Source of the DNA: Mycolicibacterium iranicum
GTDB lineage: Bacteria; Actinomycetota; Actinomycetes; Mycobacteriales; Mycobacteriaceae
DNA: 64,000 nucleotides
Assembly: GCF_002101705.1 (NCBI RefSeq)
Contig: NZ_LQPC01000020.1
Location: forward strand, 124,001-188,000
Direction of reading: 5' to 3'
Shown: one piece after another, positions 57,114 to 64,000 of the stretch
Layout of the letters: each line of letters begins with the position of its first letter
Position numbering within the stretch: the stretch's first letter is position 1
Program-made: the position numbers and the translations under genes
Notes under the pieces: model-generated
The model's input: the letters and a program-made list of their open reading frames with translations, nothing else
The model's database searches: none
Told to the model about the DNA's origin: nothing

Positions 57114-57529
57114 CAGAACTGCTCCTCTCTCGTGACGATGCGTGCCTTGATCGGCAGCTTGTGGATGGCGCGGGTAAGGGCTTCCCTGGCGACCTTCTCG
57201 TCGGGGTAGCTCAGCTCGAACAGCACGCGTCCGGGCTTGACATTGGCAACCCACCACTCCGGGGAACCCTTACCGGAGCCCATGCGGGTCTCGGCGGGCT
57301 TCTTGGTCAGCGGGCGGTCCGGGAAGATGTTGATCCACACCTTGCCGCCACGCTTGATGTGCCGGTTGATGGCGATACGAGCGGACTCGATCTGCCGGTT
57401 GGTGATGTAGGCATGGCCCAGCGCCTGGATGCCGTAGTCACCGAAGCTGACCGACGTCCCGCCGCTGGCGATGCCACGCTGGCGGGGGTGGTGCTGCTTG
57501 CGGTGCTTGACCTTGCGGGGAATCAGCAT
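57113..57529 (-). CDS. rplP: 50S ribosomal protein L16
   Basis: A-site-proximal large-subunit protein (138 residues): [35 protein letters not shown] segment and [20 protein letters not shown]. Lies 3 bp after rpsC. Confidence 0.98.
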   Translation of the reverse strand: MLIPRKVKHRKQHHPRQRGIASGGTSVSFGDYGIQALGHAYITNRQIESARIAINRHIKRGGKVWINIFPDRPLTKKPAETRMGSGKGSPEWWVANVKPGRVLFELSYPDEKVAREALTRAIHKLPIKARIVTREEQF

Positions 57530-57532
57530 GAT

Positions 57533-58835
<1,303 letters not shown>

Positions 58836-58836
<1 letters not shown>

Positions 58837-58871
58837 TAGCTGAGTCCTTTGCTCTTCGCGCAAGCGCTCAT
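58836..58871 (-). CDS. 11-codon mini-[14 protein letters not shown] linking rpsS and rplV
   Basis: ATG 58871 overlaps the rpsS stop (ATGA) and the TAA overlaps the rplV start (TAATG), so rpsS, the mini-ORF and rplV are chained with no gap. The first seven codons lie within a 24-nt sequence repeated exactly upstream of rpsM. It may be a coupling or leader peptide; it could also be chance within a conserved RNA element. No protein family is recognised. Confidence 0.45.
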
Positions 58872-59149
58872 CGCCGCTTCGCCTTCCGGTCATCCTTGAT
58901 ATGACCCTTGAACGTGCGGGTGGGGGCGAACTCGCCCAGCTTGTGCCCGACCATCGCCTCGGTGACGAACACCGGGACATGCTTGCGACCGTCGTGGACG
59001 GCGAAGGTGTGCCCGATGAAGTCGGGGATGATGGTGGACCGACGGGACCAGGTCTTGATGACCTGCTTGGTGTTCTTCTCGTTCTGGACGTCGACCTTCT
59101 TGAGCAGATGGTCGTCGACGAACGGGCCCTTCTTCAGGCTGCGTGGCAT
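58868..59149 (-). CDS. rpsS: 30S ribosomal protein S19
   Basis: 30S head protein (93 residues): [40 protein letters not shown] and [18 protein letters not shown]. Sits between rplB and the mini-ORF/rplV. Confidence 0.98.
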
Positions 59150-59160
59150 CGGTTGACTCC

Positions 59161-59997
59161 CTAGCGCTTCTTGCCGGTGCGCCGGCGACGGACGATGAGC
59201 TTGTCGCTGGCCTTGTTCGGCTTGCGAGTACGGCCCTCGGGCTTACCCCACGGGCTCACAGGGTGACGGCCGCCGGAGGTCTTACCCTCACCGCCGCCGT
59301 GCGGGTGGTCGACCGGGTTCATGACGACACCACGGACGGTGGGGCGCTTGCCCTTCCACCGCATACGGCCGGCCTTGCCCCAGTTGATGTTGGCCTGCTC
59401 GGCGTTGCCGACCTCGCCGACGGTGGCGCGGCAGCGCACGTCGACGCGGCGGATCTCACCACTGGGCATACGCAGGGAGGCGTAGGTGCCCTCCTTGCCC
59501 AGCAGCTGGATCGAGGCGCCCGCCGAACGCGCCAGCTTCGCTCCACCACCGGGACGCAGCTCCACGGCGTGGATCAGCGTGCCCGCGGGGATGTTGCGCA
59601 GCGGCAGGTTGTTACCCGGCTTGATGTCGGCGTTGGCGCCCGACTCCACGACCGCGCCCTGCTTGAGGCCCTGCGGCGCGATGATGTAGCGCTTCTCGCC
59701 GTCGACGAAGTGCAGCAGCGCGATGTTCGCGGTGCGGTTCGGGTCGTACTCGATGTGCGCGACCTTGGCGTTGACGCCGTCCTTGTCGTTGCGACGGAAG
59801 TCGATGACGCGGTAGGCGCGCTTGTGGCCACCACCCTTGTGCCGAGTGGTGATGCGGCCGTGGGCGTTGCGCCCGCCCTTGCCGTGCAGCGGGCGGATCA
59901 GCGACTTCTCCGGGTGATCACGGGTGATCTCGGCGAAGTCGGACACGCTCGAGCCGCGGCGGCCCGGGGTGGTCGGCTTGTACTTGCGAATAGCCAT
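59161..59997 (-). CDS. rplB: 50S ribosomal protein L2
   Basis: Peptidyl-transferase-proximal 23S rRNA binder (278 residues): [40 protein letters not shown] and the functional-site region [20 protein letters not shown] with the key His. Confidence 0.98.
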
Positions 59998-60018
59998 CTT
60001 CTAAATCTCCCTGCCGGA

Positions 60019-60321
60019 CTAGGCCGGCGCTCCGAACAGATCGATGGGCTTGCTTCCCGCGGCCAGCGTGACGATGGCGCGCTTGGTTGCCTTGCGCTGG
60101 CCGTAGCCGGTGCGGGTGCGCTTGCGCTTGCCGGGCCGGTTGGCCGTGTTCACCGAATCGACCTTGACCTTGAAGATCTTCTCGATCGCGATCTTGATCT
60201 GGGTCTTGTTCGAGTCCGGGTGGACGATGAACGTGTAGACGTTGTCCTCGATGAGTCCGTAGGACTTCTCGGAGATCACCGGGGACAGGATGATGTCGCG
60301 GGGATCGGTCACGGTTGCCAT
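60019..60321 (-). CDS. rplW: 50S ribosomal protein L23
   Basis: Docking site for SRP and trigger factor at the tunnel exit (100 residues): [20 protein letters not shown] and [23 protein letters not shown] overlaps the rplD stop by one base. Confidence 0.98.
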   Translation of the reverse strand: MATVTDPRDIILSPVISEKSYGLIEDNVYTFIVHPDSNKTQIKIAIEKIFKVKVDSVNTANRPGKRKRTRTGYGQRKATKRAIVTLAAGSKPIDLFGAPA

Positions 60322-60983
60322 CAGGCCGACACCTCCTCAGTCGTCTCGGTCTTCGTGTTCGCTTCGATGTAGGCGTTCAACGCCTCGACGCTGAACACCA
60401 CGTCGTCGGCCTTGAGCACGTCGTAGGTGTTGAGCTGATCGGGCGAGATCACATGCACGCCAGGCAGATTGCGCACGCTCAGCGCGCTGGTCTCGTCAGC
60501 GCGGCCGATCACCACGAGCACCTGCCGACGGTCGGTCAGCGTCGCCAGGAACGCCTTGGCGCTCTTGGTCGACGGGGTCTGACCCTCGATGACCTCGGTG
60601 ACGGCGTGGATGCGGTCGTTGCGGGCCCGATCCGAGAGCGCGCTGCGCAGTGCGGCGCGGATCATCTTCTTCGGGGTCCGCTCGCTGTAGTCGCGCGGCT
60701 GCGGGCCGTGGACGACGCCGCCGCCGGTGAACTGCGGCGCACGCGTCGAGCCCTGGCGGGCGCGGCCGGTGCCCTTCTGCCGGTACGGCTTCTTGCCGCC
60801 GCCGGAGACCTCGCCGCGCGTCTTGGTCGAGTGGGTGCCCTGGCGCTTGGCGGCCAGCTGCGCATTGACGACCTGGTGCATCAACGCGATGTTGGGCTCC
60901 ACATCAAACAGCGCTGCAGGCAGGGTGACGTTTCCGTCCTTCTTGCCTGCCGGCGTCAACACGTCAATTGTCTTGTCAGCCAT
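60321..60983 (-). CDS. rplD: 50S ribosomal protein L4
   Basis: Tunnel-constriction protein (220 residues): [20 protein letters not shown], the tunnel-loop segment [20 protein letters not shown] and a C-terminal Rossmann-like half. In E. coli L4 regulates the S10 operon. ATG overlaps the rplC stop by one base. Confidence 0.98.
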   Translation of the reverse strand: MADKTIDVLTPAGKKDGNVTLPAALFDVEPNIALMHQVVNAQLAAKRQGTHSTKTRGEVSGGGKKPYRQKGTGRARQGSTRAPQFTGGGVVHGPQPRDYSERTPKKMIRAALRSALSDRARNDRIHAVTEVIEGQTPSTKSAKAFLATLTDRRQVLVVIGRADETSALSVRNLPGVHVISPDQLNTYDVLKADDVVFSVEALNAYIEANTKTETTEEVSA

Positions 60984-61636
60984 TACTTCTCGCCTCGCTT
61001 GATTGCGGTGCGGACAACTACCAGACCACCGTTGCGTCCGGGGATGGCGCCCTTGATCAACAGCACGCCGTTCTCAGCGTCGACCTTGTGCACCTTCAGG
61101 TTCTGGGTCGTGACGCGGTCGTTGCCCATGCGGCCCGACATGCGCGTGCCCTTGAAGACGCGGCCCGGGGTGGCGCAGCCACCGATCGAGCCGGGCCGGC
61201 GATGCACGGCCTGTGCGCCGTGAGACGCCCCCTGGCCTTTGAAGCCGTGGCGCTTCATGGTGCCCGCGAAGCCCTTGCCCTTGCTGGTGCCGGTCACGTC
61301 GACATAGGCGCCGTCGGCGAAGATCTCCGCCGTCAGTTCCTGGCCGACCTCGTACTCGGCGGCCGCGCCCTCGTCGTCGAGCCGAAGCTCGGCGAGGTGG
61401 CGGCGGGGGTTCACACCGGCGGCGGCGTATTGCCCCGTCACCGGCTTGGTCACCTTGCGGGGGCTGATCTCGCCGTAAGCGAGCTGCACAGCGCTGTAAC
61501 CGTCGCGCTCCGGGGTGCGGATGCGCGTCACGACGTTGGGCCCGGCCTTGACGACCGTCACCGGCACGACCTTGTTGTTCTCGTCGAACACCTGCGTCAT
61601 GCCCAGCTTGGTGCCCAGAATGCCTTTTCTAGCCAT
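60983..61636 (-). CDS. rplC: 50S ribosomal protein L3
   Basis: Assembly-initiating 23S rRNA binder (217 residues): [20 protein letters not shown], then [20 protein letters not shown] and [20 protein letters not shown]. Confidence 0.98.
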   Translation of the reverse strand: MARKGILGTKLGMTQVFDENNKVVPVTVVKAGPNVVTRIRTPERDGYSAVQLAYGEISPRKVTKPVTGQYAAAGVNPRRHLAELRLDDEGAAAEYEVGQELTAEIFADGAYVDVTGTSKGKGFAGTMKRHGFKGQGASHGAQAVHRRPGSIGGCATPGRVFKGTRMSGRMGNDRVTTQNLKVHKVDAENGVLLIKGAIPGRNGGLVVVRTAIKRGEK

Positions 61637-61651
61637 CGTTCTGGAATTCCT

Positions 61652-61957
61652 TTACTGGATGTTGACGTCGACGCTGGCCGGCAGATCGATGCGCATGAGT
61701 GCGTCCACCGTCTTCGGCGTGGGGTCGAGGATGTCGATCAGCCGCTTGTGCGTGCGCATCTCGAAATGCTCCCGCGAGTCCTTGTACTTATGCGGGGACC
61801 GGATGACGCAGTACACGTTCTTCTCGGTCGGCAGCGGCACCGGGCCGACCACGCTCGCGCCCGTCCGGGTAACCGTCTCGACGATCTTGCGCGCAGAGGC
61901 GTCAATCGCCTCATGGTCGTAGGCCTTGAGCCTGATGCGGATCTTTTGTCCCGCCAC
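61652..61957 (-). CDS. rpsJ: 30S ribosomal protein S10
   Basis: 30S head protein and transcription-antitermination factor NusE (101 residues), starting at GTG 61957: [40 protein letters not shown] and the end [10 protein letters not shown]. First gene of the 11-gene S10 operon. Confidence 0.98.
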
Positions 61958-62338
61958 GCCTTCTCCTACCTCACTACTAACGGGCCCGAATCGCTCTCGG
62001 GCCTGGCTGTGCCGCCGCTGTTTACCTGTCTGTGGTTCACCGGTCCCCGCGGTCGGGTGTGTCGCCCGTACGCGCACTCGTCCGCGTCGGAAGTTCGTCG
62101 CGATCGAGGTGGGAACCGGATGCGCCCCGCAAGGGGCGCCAGTCGCATGCCCAGCCAGGCGAACCCGGCTGAAGGCAACCCGAACAGTATGCCTCAGATC
62201 GCGGCGTGCTCCAAATCCCTGGTGGAGGCCTAGACGCCGCCGCGAACGTGCTTCCAGGGCCCGAAACTCGCCCATTTCCCGCCACCATCGCATGCTCGGG
62301 GGCCGCCGTCGAACTTACCGACGAGTAAGGTCATCGCC
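61958..62338. promoter_or_regulatory. S10 operon leader / intergenic region
   Basis: 381 bp with no gene, between divergent rpsJ and the DUF4442 gene. Two hairpins are visible: GGCCCGA/TCGGGCC (61983-61989 and 61997-62003), 26 bp from the rpsJ start, and GCGCCCC-GCAA-GGGGCGC (62122-62139). They could be part of an untranslated S10 leader under transcriptional or L4-type control, but no clear promoter hexamers were identified. Confidence 0.5.
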
Positions 62339-62809
62339 GTGACGAGTTCGCCGACGTATCGGGCATGGCAGCGGCTCTCTGGCATACCCGCCGGATCCAG
62401 GCTGTTTTCGATGGCCGCAATGGCCAGGGTGCCGTATTTCGCGTCCATCCTCCCGCACGTCCGGCGCATGGAGCCCGGCATGGCCGAGGTGTCGGTCCCC
62501 AACTGGTTCTTCCTCCATAACCACCTGGGCACGGTGCACGCCATCGCGTCATGCAACGCGGCAGAAGCCGCCATGGGCATGTTGATGGAGGCGACGGTGC
62601 CGAGGTCGCACCGCTGGATTCCGAAGTCGATGACCGTCGCCTACCTGCAGAAGGCGACGACGTCACTGCGCGCGACCGCGCGGCTGGACCCCCCGGATTT
62701 CACGCAGATCACCGACGGCGTGGAGTTCGTGATCCCGGTCAGCGTCGTCGACGACCACGGCACCGAGGTCGTGCATGCCGACATCACCTGCTGGGTGACG
62801 CCGGCCTGA
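62339..62809 (+). CDS. DUF4442 hotdog-fold (PaaI thioesterase-like) protein
   Basis: 156-residue protein of the DUF4442 family, related to acyl-CoA thioesterases: RVPYFASILPHVRRMEPGMA, NHLGTVHAIASCNAAEAAMG (the helix of the hotdog fold) and HADITCWVTPA at the end. Catalysis has not been shown for many members. GTG 62339 is the probable start. It lies divergent from the S10 operon and convergent with a carboxylesterase, 1 bp between their stops. Confidence 0.82.
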   Translation: MTSSPTYRAWQRLSGIPAGSRLFSMAAMARVPYFASILPHVRRMEPGMAEVSVPNWFFLHNHLGTVHAIASCNAAEAAMGMLMEATVPRSHRWIPKSMTVAYLQKATTSLRATARLDPPDFTQITDGVEFVIPVSVVDDHGTEVVHADITCWVTPA

Positions 62810-62810
62810 G

Positions 62811-64000
62811 CTACTGCAGGCCGTCCCAGAACTCGCACCGGTGGGTGGCGCCGAAGTCGTCGATCATGCGGCTTCCGTCGGGTTGCAGCGACATGACGCC
62901 GTCGGCCACGACGGACCAATCGCCGCCGGGGCTTCCCGCCTTCACGAATCTCGCCCAGTAGTCGACCATCTGGTTGCCGAGTTCGACCTGCGCGGGATCC
63001 GGCGGTGACGCGCCCCCGACGTCGAACAGGTAGCGCAGTTCCAGGGAGTGGCTGGCCCCCACGGGGAACGGCAGGGCCTTCAACGGATCGGGGGCGGGGG
63101 CGTTGCGATCGTTGAACTCGTAGAAGTAGACGTTCTCGTCAGCCGCGAGCTCGCGCGCCCAGCGCTTTCCCGGGCAGGCGAGCACTCCGTCGGTGACGGT
63201 GGCCGCGTAGGCGAGCGCCACATTCGGGAAGTCCGAGAGTGGATAGCGCTGCGCCACCGCGGCCGCGTCGGGTCCGAACGTGTCGGACAGCAGGCGCGGA
63301 TACTCCTCGGGGGTGTAATCCCTGCCGTCGCGGATGCGCTGCAGCGCGACGAACAACGTCCATTCGTCCCGCGTCGTGCCCATCAGGACCGGAACCTTTG
63401 CCGCCTTGCCCTCGCCGAATGCCGCGACGGGATCGGTCGGCAGGGCGGCCGTCCCGGTCACCGGACCGCTGAGCTGGTCGTCGCCGATGCCGTAGTACCA
63501 GATCGGGGTGCGCAGTTTGTTGGCCGGCAGCGCGCGTAGGCACTCGGCTGCAGATTCGGGATCGCCGCACCCGAGGTCGGCGGCGTAGGCGACGCTGCGG
63601 TCCTGCGCTGCTGGCAGCGCGAGCTGCGACTGGCAAGGGCCGCTCATCACGACGGCCGCACCGAAGAGGCCTTCCGAACCGGGCGCCACCAGGTGGTCGC
63701 ACACCGACATGCCGCCTGCGGACTCCCCCGCGACCGTGACCTTGCCTGGGTCGCCGCCGAAGTTCGCGATGTTGTCGCGCACCCAGCGCAGGGCGGCCTG
63801 CTGGTCGGCCAGCCCGTAGTTTCCGACGGCGCCGGGCGGCCCGAGCGCGGGATGGGCCAGAAATCCGAGGGCACCGAGCCGGTAGTTGAGAGTGACCACG
63901 ACGACGTCACCGCGGGACACGAGGCGCCGGGAGTCGTAGATTCCGCCGCTGCCCGCCACGAACGAGCCTCCGTGGATCCACACCATGACGGGCTTGGGAG
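62811..64000 (-). CDS. Type B carboxylesterase (N-terminus cut by window edge)
   Basis: Alpha/beta-hydrolase of the carboxylesterase/lipase type B family. The frame is open at the right edge, so roughly the first 100 residues are missing. Visible: PVMVWIHGGSFVAGSGG (oxyanion loop), GNYGLADQQAALRWVRDNIA, nucleophile Ser in TVAGESAGG, acidic residue in GTTRDEWTLF and His in GASHSLELRYLFD. The catalytic triad is therefore complete. Likely an exported or cytosolic ester hydrolase; the signal peptide, if any, lies beyond the window. Confidence 0.9.
   Translation of the reverse strand, partial: PKPVMVWIHGGSFVAGSGGIYDSRRLVSRGDVVVVTLNYRLGALGFLAHPALGPPGAVGNYGLADQQAALRWVRDNIANFGGDPGKVTVAGESAGGMSVCDHLVAPGSEGLFGAAVVMSGPCQSQLALPAAQDRSVAYAADLGCGDPESAAECLRALPANKLRTPIWYYGIGDDQLSGPVTGTAALPTDPVAAFGEGKAAKVPVLMGTTRDEWTLFVALQRIRDGRDYTPEEYPRLLSDTFGPDAAAVAQRYPLSDFPNVALAYAATVTDGVLACPGKRWARELAADENVYFYEFNDRNAPAPDPLKALPFPVGASHSLELRYLFDVGGASPPDPAQVELGNQMVDYWARFVKAGSPGGDWSVVADGVMSLQPDGSRMIDDFGATHRCEFWDGLQ

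Overview
The window is high-GC actinobacterial DNA and almost certainly comes from a mycobacterium, probably a fast-growing non-tuberculous species (Mycolicibacterium type). The evidence is the ESX-4 secretion locus, mycobacterial cutinases, LpqN-type and DUF732 exported proteins, the SigL/RslA pair, the tandem SAM-methyltransferase family, an F420-type luciferase-like oxidoreductase, and gene order matching M. tuberculosis Rv3447c-Rv3465, Rv0711-Rv0737 and Rv0751c-Rv0753c. No tRNA, rRNA, CRISPR array or insertion sequence was recognised.

Layout: (1) 1-7.1 kb, ESX-4: eccC4 (cut by the left edge), eccD4-mycP4, eccB4. (2) 7-10.3 kb, a CGNR zinc-finger regulator divergent from an EamA exporter, with a four-box operator-like array between them, then three cutinases. 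(3) 10.3-15 kb, minus strand: infA-rpmJ-rpsM-rpsK-rpsD-rpoA-rplQ-truA. (4) 15.2-18.5 kb, plus strand: an unusual pair made of a response-regulator/glutaredoxin-like/thioredoxin-reductase-like fusion with no redox cysteines, and a histidine kinase with a CNB-like sensor domain. (5) 18.5-22.8 kb: luciferase-like oxidoreductase with a decayed copy beside it, an LpqN lipoprotein, rmlB-rmlC, and a QueC-like gene broken by a frameshift. (6) 22.8-27.9 kb: mmsA-acyl-CoA dehydrogenase-mmsB (valine catabolism), a TetR regulator and a HAD-like protein. (7) 27.9-34.3 kb: NarL-type two-component pair, then on the minus strand secY-adk-mapA-sigL-rslA-MarR; a sequence fitting the SigL promoter consensus lies at the mapA/sigL junction. 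(8) 34.5-46.7 kb, accessory: four tandem SAM methyltransferases, a DASS transporter with a tartrate/D-malate dehydrogenase, an aldo/keto reductase pseudogene, an SDR, a DUF222/HNH protein, an Asp-nucleophile alpha/beta hydrolase, sppA and a DUF732 protein. (9) 46.8-51 kb, minus strand: spc operon rplN-X-E, rpsN, rpsH, rplF, rplR, rpsE, rpmD, rplO. (10) 51.2-56.5 kb, inserted block: sulfatase, lipoprotein and formylglycine-generating enzyme, then a membrane protein and divergent TetR sharing a tandem palindromic operator. (11) 56.6-62 kb, minus strand: S10 operon rpsJ-rplC-D-W-B-rpsS-rplV-rpsC-rplP-rpmC-rpsQ. (12) 62.3-64 kb: a DUF4442 hotdog protein and a carboxylesterase cut by the right edge.

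Read along the minus strand, the ancestral S10-spc-alpha ribosomal super-operon order is kept across about 51 kb, but it is split by insertion of accessory blocks. The most unusual items are the cysteine-free response-regulator/flavoprotein signalling pair, a 24-nt repeat that forms an 11-codon overlapping mini-ORF between rpsS and rplV and recurs upstream of rpsM, the frameshifted QueC-like gene, a cutinase with both oxyanion-hole positions changed, and several well-formed palindromic operator candidates.
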